A stretch of 39,464 bases of DNA from contig CALCZU010000033.1 of the NCBI GenBank assembly GCA_937903155.1, positions 1 to 39,464 of the forward strand. The letters run 5' to 3'. This DNA is from an uncultured Bdellovibrionales bacterium (lineage in GTDB: Bacteria > Bdellovibrionota > FAC87 > UBA2466). Of the stretch, positions 1 through 7,939 are shown one piece after another; within the stretch, counting starts at the first letter, position 1; each line of letters opens with the position of its first letter. Under the pieces are notes generated by a model. It searched no databases. It was not told where the DNA came from and saw nothing but the letters and a program-made list of their open reading frames with translations. Position numbers and translations under genes: made by a program.

Positions 1-82
1 TATGAAGAAAAAACAACCGCCGCCTAATGTCCACTTTTTCGGGGGAAGATCACTGGCACCTTTCATCGTCTTTAGGAATTTC

Positions 83-589
83 ATGAACAAGCCACCAACC
101 AGTTTCGATTTGAACTCACAAATCAACCTTGTGTTTCGTGGTTTAACACGGACTTGCAGAAATATTGCTCGTGGAAATGAAGTTTTGTCCCTCCCCTTTG
201 TCCTAATCACAGTTTCTTTATTCTTTCAGACATATTGTTTAGCCAAAGAGATTCCCCAAAAAGAGTTCGAAGAATGGGGAAAATGTCGAAAATCTTCCGA
301 TTGCGTCCTAAGCTCTTGGGGGAGCTGTACATGGATTGCGGTGAACAAAAGTGCCCAGACAGAGGTCGATAGAACTTACGATCCCAATGTTCACCCACTC
401 CAAGAAATGACCGTTAGCGACAGCGAATGCATCAATAAGTTCACTGATTGCACACACGAACTGCCATTGAAATGCGCCGGGTACTTTATTTCAAGACTCT
501 TCGGCCAAGGAACTTGTGAGGTTTCCGTTAGTAAGCGTTTTCCCCCACACTGCTCTTATCCTGGGAATCGAATGGTTGAAATTCATTGA
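83..589 (+). CDS. Small Cys-rich exported or membrane-anchored protein, unknown function
   Basis: I do not recognise a named family. The frame is open from position 2, but the best supported ATG is at 83, with AGGA about 7 bases upstream. A TTG at 185, directly before a strongly hydrophobic stretch ending in the YCLAKE region, would give a conventional signal peptide and is a serious alternative. The mature part has many cysteines (CRKSSDC, SWGSC, SEC, TDC, LKC, GTC, HC), as expected for a disulfide-bonded protein exported to periplasm or surface. The opening CxxxxDCV pattern followed by AVN resembles a common class of small uncharacterised secreted proteobacterial proteins. The 3' end overlaps the convergent metallo-beta-lactamase gene by 7 bp, so no terminator separates them. 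Confidence 0.6.
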   Translation: MNKPPTSFDLNSQINLVFRGLTRTCRNIARGNEVLSLPFVLITVSLFFQTYCLAKEIPQKEFEEWGKCRKSSDCVLSSWGSCTWIAVNKSAQTEVDRTYDPNVHPLQEMTVSDSECINKFTDCTHELPLKCAGYFISRLFGQGTCEVSVSKRFPPHCSYPGNRMVEIH

Positions 590-1485
590 GCGGAAAGAGA
601 TTTTTCGGCTGCAACCTTTTCCTCGAATTCTTTTTTCTTTGTTTTGATTAACTCCTGGTAGCCCTTGGGATCTACCCAAGCATTGATTCCCTCTTTCGCC
701 ATTCGTGCGCGTTTCTTTTCAAGATCGAAAAATTCAGCATGATAAGACAAGAAAATATCGGGATGGAGAGATTCTAAAGTCTGAAATGTTTTTTTGTAGT
801 CGTTTGCAATTTGAGGATACGAAACTTTTTTTACTAACCGTGTTCCTGGATTCACGCTCGTCCCATCTGCAAAGATGACCGAATATTTTTTACCTTTTTC
901 GGTGATACTCGTTTCCCAAGTCGTGCAGCCTTTCGTATGTCCCGGTGTCCAATGCGGAATCAGCTCGACTTCTCCCAAGATTACTTTCTCGCCATCCTTT
1001 AAGACGCGATCCGCTGTCACCCCTTCAAACTGCATGTCTGCTTTCTCTCCAAATAAATAATCGTGCTTCCCTCCGGACTTTAAGAGATCCACTTCAAACT
1101 CCAAGACTGCCACGGGAGCATGCGAGAGTTTTTTTGATTCCGAGATTGTACCGACATGATCGATATGCGCGTGCGAAACAAGAATTAGGCGAATGTCTTC
1201 CAGTTTGAAACCTAACTTACGGATGGACTGATGAATGAGGTCTTTCGATTCCGGCATCGCACCATTCAGAAGAATCAGTCCCGCATTCGTCTTAATCAGA
1301 TAAACTGCGAGGCCTCGCGTTCCCACGTAGTAAAGCGGTCCCGCTATTTGAAAAGGTTCGGTAGGTTCAACCCAAGTTGGAAATGATTTAGGATGAATCT
1401 CGCCTGCAAATAAAAATGATGCAGCGAGCACGTGCATAAAAAATATTCTTCGCAAAAAAGGGATTCGCATTTTCATATTATACAT
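583..1485 (-). CDS. Subclass B3-like metallo-beta-lactamase (MBL-fold hydrolase)
   Basis: Exported zinc hydrolase of the metallo-beta-lactamase superfamily, closest in motif layout to subclass B3. An N-terminal signal peptide (about residues 1-27) precedes the fold. Zinc ligands are all visible: H105, H107, D109 and H110 in SHAHIDHVG, H183 in TPGHTKG and H249 in SYHAEFF. The segment W...P..PF.IAGPLYYVGTRGLAVYLI and the SVNPG stretch (210-214) after the third ligand are typical of B3 enzymes, which use two histidine-rich sites and lack the B1 cysteine ligand. At 300 aa it has normal family length. Three ATG codons sit within six residues (M1, M4, M6) and none has a clear Shine-Dalgarno, so the exact start is uncertain. 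A beta-lactam-hydrolysing role is inferred from motifs; a different lactone or ester substrate is possible. Confidence 0.88.
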   Translation of the reverse strand: MYNMKMRIPFLRRIFFMHVLAASFLFAGEIHPKSFPTWVEPTEPFQIAGPLYYVGTRGLAVYLIKTNAGLILLNGAMPESKDLIHQSIRKLGFKLEDIRLILVSHAHIDHVGTISESKKLSHAPVAVLEFEVDLLKSGGKHDYLFGEKADMQFEGVTADRVLKDGEKVILGEVELIPHWTPGHTKGCTTWETSITEKGKKYSVIFADGTSVNPGTRLVKKVSYPQIANDYKKTFQTLESLHPDIFLSYHAEFFDLEKKRARMAKEGINAWVDPKGYQELIKTKKKEFEEKVAAEKSLSAQ

Positions 1486-1564
1486 TTGCCACGGTTAGTA
1501 GCGACAATCATAAATTAGCTAGTTTCTCAACCCTTGCTCATTTTCGTCTGCAACGCCCCAAAAA

Positions 1565-2299
1565 TTAAGTTTCGAGCCTATGAACATATTTCATTTCATC
1601 TGCAAGCGCCGCCGCATGTTTTTCGACGCGTTTTTCCCAACCTTTCGCCATTTTTCGTTTCACTGAAACTTTAAACTTTGGAGCGTATCTTTTTTTAATC
1701 AAAAATTCGTACCGCTGCTCGGATGATAAGTTTGCTTTGAGATAATCCAGACAATCTTCAGGTCGCAACAGAACAATCATTCTGTGATGGTATTTGAGCA
1801 TCTGTTCCGAGGCAGTATGAGTGAGAAGAGCAAAGCCATTCAATTTTCCGGTACTCGGCACTCTCGGTTTAATGAAAATGCCAGCGACAAAAAATACCTC
1901 AGAGTGAGGATCGGTAAACTCCACGACCTCTCCTTGATGATCTCCCCAATACACGGGTTCTAAAAAGCTCGTCATCGGAACGATGCATGGAAACTTATGA
2001 AAGCTGCTCTTCCAAAGTGGGACTCTCGTGATGGGAACTATCTGATCGTCTGTTTCGATCATTTCTGCCTTCACCTTATTGCTCTCAAGCTGAGACATCC
2101 TTGCATTGGGAAAAGGATTTGCAGGGAAGACAAACTCGTCGAGCTGCAGCTTTCCGTCGTGAATCTTCAAAGCCGGTGCGGCGACCGTCATTTTGACTCT
2201 TGTATCCCACTCGTCCCTTGACGAGATGTTGGTTACGGTTTGACCTAAGATTTTTTCAATGTCTTTGAACTTAGCCTTAATATGATATTCAGCGCACAT
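1565..2299 (-). CDS. SRAP-domain protein (YedK/HMCES-type abasic-site crosslink protein)
   Basis: Cytoplasmic DNA-repair protein of the SRAP (SOS response-associated peptidase) family, whose members cap abasic sites in single-stranded DNA by a thiazolidine bond to the N-terminal cysteine. I set the start at the ATG at 2299 because it puts cysteine at position 2 (MCAEYH), which is invariant and functional in this family. The frame extends 37 codons further upstream, but that would bury the cysteine. Other family features are present: N66 in NARMS, E114 in the CIVPMTSFLEP segment (counterpart of the usual FYEW) and H171 in HHRM (counterpart of the HxRMP histidine). Length of 244 aa is normal. 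It lies upstream of the metallo-beta-lactamase gene on the same strand, 79 bp apart. Confidence 0.88.
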   Translation of the reverse strand: MCAEYHIKAKFKDIEKILGQTVTNISSRDEWDTRVKMTVAAPALKIHDGKLQLDEFVFPANPFPNARMSQLESNKVKAEMIETDDQIVPITRVPLWKSSFHKFPCIVPMTSFLEPVYWGDHQGEVVEFTDPHSEVFFVAGIFIKPRVPSTGKLNGFALLTHTASEQMLKYHHRMIVLLRPEDCLDYLKANLSSEQRYEFLIKKRYAPKFKVSVKRKMAKGWEKRVEKHAAALADEMKYVHRLET

Positions 2300-2437
2300 C
2301 CATTTTTTATACCATAGGAAGGTCTCTGTTGAACATCTTGGTCTATTCCATCCGTGACCTTGAACTCCTGGTAGATTTGTATCATTCTCCAAACTAAAGC
2401 GGTGGCGCAATTTTTTAAAATCAGAATCGAGTGGTGA

Positions 2438-2938
2438 TTGAACGAATATTTTATTTTCTCTGACGCGAGCTTTGACCCTAAATCCAAAAGGGGAATCACG
2501 GCTTTTCTTATTCTTTCAGCCAGCCAATGGAAAAAAAATGCAGAGGACTGCAACTTTGACATTCAAACAAAACAAATCGATGGCGAAAATATCGCGCGTT
2601 TGGAATTTATCAGCGCGATTACGGCATTCGAAGAATGGAAGATACATTTTCAGACGGTTGAGACATCCGTTCAAATCACGTTGATCACCGACTGCAAGGC
2701 GCTCGAAAACCTATTGAAACGTCGTAAACGGTTAGAGCGAACCCAATTTATAAGTCAAAGCAAGGGCGAAGTGCTCGCTAATGCGGACCTCTACCAGGAA
2801 TTTTTGACCCTTTTTGACGAACTTCAACCCGAGATACTATGGGTAAAGGGGCATTCCCCAGCGAAGAATCGTTCGGATTTTCAAAAGGTGTTTTCCTCAG
2901 TGGACAAAGCAGCCAGGAATTTATTAAGAAAATCTTGA
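2438..2938 (+). CDS. RNase H-like (RNase HI fold) protein
   Basis: A 166-aa protein with the RNase H catalytic layout: D9 in FSDAS, E56 in ARLEF, D85 in ITDCKAL, H139 in WVKGH and D156 in VDKAAR. These match the order and spacing of the D-E-D-H-D residues of RNase HI, which cleaves the RNA strand of RNA/DNA hybrids with two metal ions. Overall similarity to E. coli RNase HI is limited, so a specialised RNase H-like nuclease is also possible. The start is a TTG preceded immediately by an in-frame TGA, so no longer start exists in this frame; the Shine-Dalgarno is weak. It is divergent from the SRAP gene, with about 140 bp between their starts, so two nucleic-acid maintenance genes share a control region. 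Confidence 0.75.
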   Translation: MNEYFIFSDASFDPKSKRGITAFLILSASQWKKNAEDCNFDIQTKQIDGENIARLEFISAITAFEEWKIHFQTVETSVQITLITDCKALENLLKRRKRLERTQFISQSKGEVLANADLYQEFLTLFDELQPEILWVKGHSPAKNRSDFQKVFSSVDKAARNLLRKS

Positions 2939-3023
2939 GTGAGCGAGATACACCTATAGACACAACTGCAATTCCTTTTGAAAAGGGAACACCTCTTCTT
3001 TCTGTAATACAATTTCGGCATGA

Positions 3024-3209
3024 CAATCGGGGACACCCTTTTTGAGCCTGTTTAATCCTCGCGAGATAGAAAGCTTGGCAAAAGAAGCGGGCTTTAAAAG
3101 CGCTCGCTATGTTTCTGGCAATGACGTCTATCAAAAATACTTTGCTCAACGGACCGACGGGTTGAGAGCTGGAAATGCCGAAGGATTTCTGATAGCAACA
3201 GTCTCATGA
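3024..3209 (+). pseudogene. C-terminal remnant of a TIGR00027/PPM1-type SAM methyltransferase
   Basis: Reading this frame gives about 60 residues that look like the tail of a class I SAM-dependent methyltransferase of the TIGR00027 (leucine carboxyl methyltransferase-like) family: SGTPFLSLFNP (usual SGEPFLSFFDP), EAGF, then YFAQRTDGLR (usual YFAGRADGLR) and a hydrophobic end. The frame is closed by an in-frame TGA at 3021, and the SAM-binding N-terminal part of about 200 residues is absent, because the RNase H-like gene ends only about 80 bp upstream. Only a TTG at 3042 could start a short peptide. I infer a deletion remnant. Its stop overlaps the ATG of the next methyltransferase gene by 4 bp (ATGA), implying that the intact ancestor was translationally coupled to it. 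Confidence 0.6.
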
Positions 3210-3826
3210 CAAGCCTGTATTCCACCTACATCCTTCCGCGCATTATTAATTGGGCGATGGATGATAAACATCTCGCTCCTTTACGGAGCGAACTCCTTCA
3301 ACCTGTTCGAGGAGAGGTAGCAGAAATCGGATTCGGAAGCGGGATGAATTTGCCGCACTACCCTTCTTCAGTCACAAAACTCTTCGCCATTGAGCCTTCA
3401 AAAGAAATTTTTAAACTCGCGAAGAAAAGAGAGAAACAATTTGCGAGCGAAGTCACTTTCATCCAATCAACCGCTGAAAAAATTCCTCTAGAGAAAAACT
3501 CTGTTGATTTTGTGGTCAGTACTTTCACACTTTGTAGTGTCTCTAGCACCCTTGCCGTATTGTCCGAAGCAAAGCGAATTCTACGTCCCGGTGGAAGTTT
3601 TGTTTTTCTTGAACACGGCCTTGCACCCGATCTTCCGGTGCAGAAATGGCAGAACCGTTTAACTCCGCTGCAAAAACGCATCGGTGGCGGTTGCCACTTC
3701 AATCGAAACATCCTCGCACTGTTAGCAGATGCCTGTTGCGACGTCAGCGAATGCAAGAGGTTCTACATCGATGGAATTCCTAAGTTTGCAGGGTTTATTA
3801 CGATGGGTGATGCTTCTCTAGGATAA
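3206..3826 (+). CDS. Class I SAM-dependent methyltransferase (METTL7/Methyltransf_11-like)
   Basis: Cytoplasmic methyltransferase of 206 aa with a Rossmann-like SAM-binding fold. Motif I is EIGFGSGMNLPHY (residues 40-52), followed by an acidic ribose-binding residue in AIEPS, a VDFVVSTFTLCSV motif corresponding to motif IV, and RPGGSFVFLEHG as the post-motif. The C-terminal GGGCHFNRNI segment resembles METTL7-like proteins (GGCHxNRd), some of which methylate thiols or lipids; the substrate here cannot be read from sequence. The ATG overlaps the stop of the upstream methyltransferase remnant by 4 bp. The gene faces the convergent small exported protein gene, with a possible hairpin terminator between them. 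Confidence 0.85.
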   Translation: MTSLYSTYILPRIINWAMDDKHLAPLRSELLQPVRGEVAEIGFGSGMNLPHYPSSVTKLFAIEPSKEIFKLAKKREKQFASEVTFIQSTAEKIPLEKNSVDFVVSTFTLCSVSSTLAVLSEAKRILRPGGSFVFLEHGLAPDLPVQKWQNRLTPLQKRIGGGCHFNRNILALLADACCDVSECKRFYIDGIPKFAGFITMGDASLG

Positions 3827-3828
3827 AT

Positions 3829-3862
3829 CCCCGGCGTGGAAGATCGCCAGGGCTTTCATTTT
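3829..3862 (+). terminator. Possible intrinsic terminator downstream of the methyltransferase gene
   Basis: Two bases after the stop, CCCCGGCG and CGCCAGGG can form an imperfect stem (with one unpaired base pair) around an 8-base loop, followed by CTTTCATTTT. The U-tract is interrupted, so efficiency is uncertain. Confidence 0.4.
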
Positions 3863-3881
3863 CCAAGAAAACCGCACAAAC

Positions 3882-4286
3882 TTAATGCTGGCGTTCGCAA
3901 GAGAACTGGTATTGCCGGTACTTTCCGAACTCATTCCCGCTTCCATCGCCAGCACGTAACTCGCCTGAGTACGTTTTGCCCGATTCTGATTTTGTATGCA
4001 TCGAAACCATTTGTTGCCGCTTTTCAGTCCGCCCGACGGCGACTCTCAAAAGAGGATAAATCGATTGCGTCACTTTGAAACGGACTAAGTTCGGTACAAA
4101 CGCGGGAGCTTCGCTAAACGTCAGAAGCTCATATTCGCCGTTGATGGTCAAAACGAGCGAAACTTGGAAGGAAATTTTATTTCCTTCATCGTTCTCTGCC
4201 GTACACTTCTCCAAAACGTTCGGATCTGCTTTGACCCCTTGGGTAAATAAGGTGAACGCCAATAAACTCATTGTTAAATGTCTCAT
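3882..4286 (-). CDS. Small exported protein, unknown function
   Basis: I do not recognise a family. The start at 4286 is well supported: AAGGAGG lies 7 bases upstream of MRHLTMSLL, and it gives a clean signal peptide (MRHLTMSLLAFTLFTQGVKA, cleavage expected after A20). An upstream in-frame ATG at 4337 would add 17 residues without a ribosome site. The mature protein of about 114 aa has two cysteines (EKCTAEN near the N-terminus and FSCERQH at the C-terminus), which may form one disulfide, and alternating hydrophobic beta-strand-like segments (ISFQVSLVLT, YELLTF). It is probably periplasmic. A sigma-70-like promoter lies upstream, so it is likely monocistronic. Confidence 0.7.
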   Translation of the reverse strand: MRHLTMSLLAFTLFTQGVKADPNVLEKCTAENDEGNKISFQVSLVLTINGEYELLTFSEAPAFVPNLVRFKVTQSIYPLLRVAVGRTEKRQQMVSMHTKSESGKTYSGELRAGDGSGNEFGKYRQYQFSCERQH

Positions 4287-4308
4287 ATAGAGAACCTCCT
4301 TAAAAACG

Positions 4309-4337
4309 AACATAACGAAACGCCTTTGAAGGGACAA
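4309..4337 (-). promoter_or_regulatory. Candidate sigma-70 promoter for the 4286 gene
   Basis: On the minus strand TTGTCC (-35) is followed 17 bases later by TATGTT (-10), then about 15 bases to the AAGGAGG ribosome site. Both boxes match 4 of 6 consensus positions. Confidence 0.4.
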
Positions 4338-4386
4338 ATGAAACGATCAGATGCAAATCCGTGAATCTTTTTCAGCGAAAAATTTT

Positions 4387-5448
4387 TTACGCTTCCAGAA
4401 AACGATAATCTGTGTAACCCACGCTTCCCTCGCCGTAAAAGGTCGTGGGCACAGGCGGGTTTAATTGAGCGCCAAGTTCATAGCGTTTTACCAAGTCGGG
4501 ATTTGCGATAAAGTCTTTTCCAAATGCGACCGCGTCGATATCTCCGCGCGCCAGCGCTGCCTCGGCACTTGCGAATGAAAAACCTTCATTCCCAATGACC
4601 GGTCCTTTGAAAATCCGTTTCAGTTTCGGCAGAAGGCTATCCGGCCCCTCATGCTCTCTGAGACAAACAAAAGCTATCTGGCGTTTGGATAATTGCTCCA
4701 CCACATAACTAAAGGTCGCTTCGGGATTCGAATCTTTCATCGACATGATATCCGAGCGGGGAGACAGATGCATTCCGACGCGATCCGCACCCCATACCGA
4801 TGCGACGGCATCTGTGACTTCCAACATCAGCTTTGCTCGGTTTTCGATCGTTCCTCCGTACGCATCCGCTCTCAAATTTGTACCATCCTGAAGAAACTGA
4901 TCTAATAAATAACCATTCGCTCCGTGGATTTCGACTCCATCAAAACCGGCCCGTTTAGCGTTCTCCGCACCTTTTCGATAGGCCTCGATCACTCCTGGAA
5001 TTTCGCTTAATTCTAAAGCGCGTGGAGTTGGGTAGTCCTGTCTCGGATGCAGAAGACTTACATGTCCGTCTGCTCGAACAGCGCTCGCCGAGACTGGCAA
5101 GGCTCCGTTTAAATAAATGGGATGTGAAATTCTTCCGACATGCCAAAGTTGCAAGAGGATTTTTCCTCCCGCCGCATGAACTTTGTCCGTAATTGCTTTC
5201 CAGTTTTCCACGTGAGCTTCGGACCAAATGCCGGGTGTATTCGGATACCCAACTCCCATTGGAGTCACAGCCGTCGCCTCTGACAAAATCAAACCGGCAG
5301 CCGCTCGCTGCTCGTAGTATTTTTGCATCAATAAATTAGGCGTACGTCCATCCTCCCCACTCGCTCGAGTCCGAGTCAGTGGCGCCATGAGGATTCTATT
5401 TTTTACTTCCATCGATCCTAGCTTTAAAGGCTTTAATAACGGCAACAA
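4387..5448 (-). CDS. nemA: Old Yellow Enzyme family FMN ene-reductase (NemA-like)
   Basis: FMN-dependent NADPH ene-reductase that reduces activated C=C bonds (for example N-ethylmaleimide, nitroesters, enals). The TIM-barrel family signature is complete: NRILMAPLTRTRA near the N-terminus, QLWHVGRISHP (100-110), substrate-anion pair H175/N178 in EIHGANGYLLDQFLQ, YGGTIENRAKL with the catalytic Tyr (Y197), FMN-phosphate segments around GNEGF and AFGKDFIANPDLV, and the NemA-like C-terminal ending FYGEG..GYTDYRFLEA. Its 353 aa are full length. The start is TTG at 5448, with AAGGAGAG 6 bases upstream; a second TTG follows immediately. No TetR-type nemR is adjacent, unlike in enterics, so its control is different here. 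Confidence 0.92.
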   Translation of the reverse strand: MLPLLKPLKLGSMEVKNRILMAPLTRTRASGEDGRTPNLLMQKYYEQRAAAGLILSEATAVTPMGVGYPNTPGIWSEAHVENWKAITDKVHAAGGKILLQLWHVGRISHPIYLNGALPVSASAVRADGHVSLLHPRQDYPTPRALELSEIPGVIEAYRKGAENAKRAGFDGVEIHGANGYLLDQFLQDGTNLRADAYGGTIENRAKLMLEVTDAVASVWGADRVGMHLSPRSDIMSMKDSNPEATFSYVVEQLSKRQIAFVCLREHEGPDSLLPKLKRIFKGPVIGNEGFSFASAEAALARGDIDAVAFGKDFIANPDLVKRYELGAQLNPPVPTTFYGEGSVGYTDYRFLEA

Positions 5449-5563
5449 TCGTCTCTCCTTGGCTGAATAAGCACGTATCGGTCACAATATAATTTGCAAC
5501 CGACCGTTTTGCAGCCAAAAAGTAGGTGGTCGTCGCGTCAAGCACAGCAGAAAAACTTTTCTT

Positions 5564-6007
5564 CTACTTTGTTTTGGTTCTGCCTGCGACTCGCTCCGGT
5601 TTAGCCGTATTCCCAGCGACACATTGGTAGCTAATCTGCCACTCTTTCACTTCACTCGTGACGGAAGAAGAACTGACTTCTGTTGAAGGATCGGAGCCCC
5701 CAATCATAAAATTGCCGAATTTTTTTCCTTCGAGTCCCGCTCGATGGCTAGCGTTTGCATTCGTTTGAGTTCGTTGCCCCACAACCGCTTCACCCTCTTC
5801 CAAAATTTTCACGGGTTTTGATCCACAATTGTTGTGCATTAAAGTATCCGCCTGAGCGCGATCTTCTTCGGAGTGCAAAACCTCCAGGGCAATCAATCCC
5901 CCTTCAGAGGGCTTCTTTTTCACCTCTCTTGCATAAGGGACGATGGCACAGCCTGCCATCCAGAGTGATCCTACCGTTACCGTAACGACCAAACATTTTC
6001 TAATCAT
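5564..6007 (-). CDS. Lipoprotein, unknown function
   Basis: The ATG at 6007 is chosen because AAGGAGAG lies 6-7 bases upstream and the product then begins with a textbook lipoprotein signal: MIRKCLVVTVTVGSLWMAGC, lipobox MAGC with C20 as the lipidated residue. A start at 6061 would add 18 residues in front of the signal. The mature chain of about 128 aa carries a paired cysteine layout (NNCGSKP and SYQCVAG) and is otherwise polar with a Ser/Thr-rich segment (STEVSSSSVTSEV). The family is not recognised. It follows the large exported-protein gene on the same strand after about 100 bp with its own ribosome site, and is probably anchored in the outer membrane facing the periplasm. Confidence 0.75.
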   Translation of the reverse strand: MIRKCLVVTVTVGSLWMAGCAIVPYAREVKKKPSEGGLIALEVLHSEEDRAQADTLMHNNCGSKPVKILEEGEAVVGQRTQTNANASHRAGLEGKKFGNFMIGGSDPSTEVSSSSVTSEVKEWQISYQCVAGNTAKPERVAGRTKTK

Positions 6008-6086
6008 TGCGCTCTCCTTTTTCATTGAAAAGAGAATAAATTGAGCCTGAACCCACAACAAGTTTAAGCAAGCTTCTCATTGGATT

Positions 6087-6110
6087 AGTGTTCTAAAGTT
6101 TTGGAACACT
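6087..6110 (-). terminator. Inverted repeat at the 3' end of the 609-aa protein gene
   Basis: AGTGTTC (6087-6093) and GAACACT (6104-6110) form a 7-bp stem directly after the stop codon on the minus strand. No U-run follows, so this is a weak or non-canonical terminator, or an mRNA 3' end stabiliser. Confidence 0.3.
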
Positions 6111-7939
6111 TACCAGCGGAGGGGAATCATCCGCTCTCGAAAGCTGTTCGATCCGAATTGCTTAGATTCTGGAAATTTCATTGTGAGCGTTTCCCAACCC
6201 CGGAAAGAAACGACAAGGAAATTTTTAAGAGGCGTTGCAAAAAGCGGGATGGCATTTTGCTGGTGGTTTTCTGCACTGGCATCAATCTTTCCTTCTTTAT
6301 CAAACCGCGTATACCAAATACTCTTCGACCCTTCTAGCTTACGATACCCATAGGGAACCGTTTGAAAAAGAATATCATCTAAAGATTGGGGGCAGATAAA
6401 GGGAAGTTTCCATTTAGCTCCCGAGGAATCGCTTGCAGAAATTGAAATGGCGACGACCTTGTCTTCATCCCAGGGAACGAGTTGTAAGACACTCCCTGCA
6501 GGGGTGTCATTATCCGCGGAACCTTTATATTCGTGAAACTTCAAAGACCAAAGAAGTTCGCCATTTTCCACATTGATTCGATTAATAAAGGGAGAAAAGC
6601 TCTCATACTGCATCGAGTGGGTAGATTTTCCAACCGCTCCACCGACATAAAACGAATTTTTGGAAAGCTTTGCGAGCGAAAGAAAACCGCCGTACAAATT
6701 TGAATACTCTTTCTCCCACACAACTTTCAACGAGGCAGTTAGACGTAAGACGTAAGGATGCTGATATTCCGATTTATCCTCTCTCATCCCTGTCACAATC
6801 CAATCGCCTCCCTCAATATCACCAATATCTGAAATCAGAGTTTTTTCTAGCGGAATAACGGGAGGCTCATTTAAAATATTTCCCTTTGAGCGAGTCGCAA
6901 AAATTGATTTCTCGGAAATCATTAAAAATCGACCGTCTTCAAGTTCTCTCGCTCGTTTGATATCGACTTCTTTAGGATAGTAAGCGATCCACTGTCTGCG
7001 TCCGAAACTATTTAATTTGATAGCGAGGCCCGATTCACAACGTTTTCCTCCCATTTCGTTTGCCATCGATTGAGCACTGCAACCGATGATCAAATATCCA
7101 TCGTCCTTTGTCAGAACAATATCGTTAAAATGAATGTAGTTTTCTTCTCGAGCGCCGCGGGGAAGATACGCCCAAGCAGTCACCAGTTTTTTGAGGTCGT
7201 TGAGCTTTGTGTTTTCACTTCCGGGAATCGGACGGGCCACCATTCTCACCACATACGAACTCGCATGTTGACCATGGGGAGCAAGTTTAATGGGATTGTT
7301 TTGGTCTCTTTCCCGATCTGGAAAAACGTTCTCATTGTTTTGGATCCCAATCAGACCGCCGTCTTCGGTGAAGCGGATAAGAGTATAGTTTCCGCCCAAT
7401 CTAACCCCTGTTGTTTTCGCAGCAGGCACTAATTTCGACTGAGGCGACGGATGGCCTGGAAGTCCTTCAAAAAATTCTTCAGCCACCTGGCTCGAAACAG
7501 CATAGTCGCGGTCATTGTAACCGGCAGCATAGAGATAGGCATGCATGACCGAGCGATATTCAGGACGTTTTTTATCATAAAGATCGGTCCACACTTTTTC
7601 CCGCAGATAGATAGTGTAAACCTCTTTTTCGAGAGTGACTCTCAAGTCTTTGATTTCCTTTCGGTCGTTTTTCAAACGTTCGAGATTGTCTTCATTTAAT
7701 AAAATAATCGGTGTCTTTAACGCCGCAGAGAGGCGTTTAGGACGAAATTCTTCAGTCCCTAGAATTTTTTCCCCGCGCTGATAAGAAAAATTAATTTCAT
7801 CGACGATGGTTTTCCCCAATGATGCAAACCATGCGGTAATTCTATCGCCATTGCCGCCCCCTTCATTTCCGGGAGGTTCTACCGAAAAAACCGTTATCGC
7901 TAAAAATAAAAAGACGGTGAGGATTTTTAGATTTTTCAT
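6110..7939 (-). CDS. Large exported protein with propeller-like C-terminal half
   Basis: A 609-aa protein with signal peptide MKNLKILTVFLFLAITVFS. A Gly-rich linker (PPGNEGGGNGDR) opens the mature protein, followed by a helical charged region (about 30-150) and then repeated beta-strand units such as GGNYTLIRFTEDGGLIGIQ, NDIVLTKDDGYLIIGCSAQS, SFYVGGAVG and NRINVENGELLWSLKF. This is the style of a beta-propeller built from weak repeats. The SFYVGG unit recurs in the lipoprotein encoded at 16794-18182 (ASFYVGGSFG), so the two may be distant relatives. The ATG overlaps the stop of the TIGR02147 regulator gene by 4 bp, so it is translationally coupled and probably co-regulated with it. Probably periplasmic or secreted; no enzymatic motif seen. 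Confidence 0.72.
   Translation of the reverse strand: MKNLKILTVFLFLAITVFSVEPPGNEGGGNGDRITAWFASLGKTIVDEINFSYQRGEKILGTEEFRPKRLSAALKTPIILLNEDNLERLKNDRKEIKDLRVTLEKEVYTIYLREKVWTDLYDKKRPEYRSVMHAYLYAAGYNDRDYAVSSQVAEEFFEGLPGHPSPQSKLVPAAKTTGVRLGGNYTLIRFTEDGGLIGIQNNENVFPDRERDQNNPIKLAPHGQHASSYVVRMVARPIPGSENTKLNDLKKLVTAWAYLPRGAREENYIHFNDIVLTKDDGYLIIGCSAQSMANEMGGKRCESGLAIKLNSFGRRQWIAYYPKEVDIKRARELEDGRFLMISEKSIFATRSKGNILNEPPVIPLEKTLISDIGDIEGGDWIVTGMREDKSEYQHPYVLRLTASLKVVWEKEYSNLYGGFLSLAKLSKNSFYVGGAVGKSTHSMQYESFSPFINRINVENGELLWSLKFHEYKGSADNDTPAGSVLQLVPWDEDKVVAISISASDSSGAKWKLPFICPQSLDDILFQTVPYGYRKLEGSKSIWYTRFDKEGKIDASAENHQQNAIPLFATPLKNFLVVSFRGWETLTMKFPESKQFGSNSFRERMIPLRW

Noticed and set aside
2300..2410. 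37-residue N-terminal extension of the SRAP protein
   Set aside because: It would bury the essential Cys2; all functional SRAP proteins need the cysteine directly after the initiator Met.
2839..3045. 68-codon ORF overlapping the RNase H-like gene and methyltransferase remnant
   Set aside because: Most of it is the RNase H-like gene in another frame; the rest has no recognisable similarity and no ribosome site.
5449..5563. Operator of a NemR-type regulator in front of the Old Yellow Enzyme gene
   Set aside because: Some partial repeats (ACCGACCG, GCAA/TTGC) are visible but none forms a convincing palindrome, and no TetR gene is adjacent.
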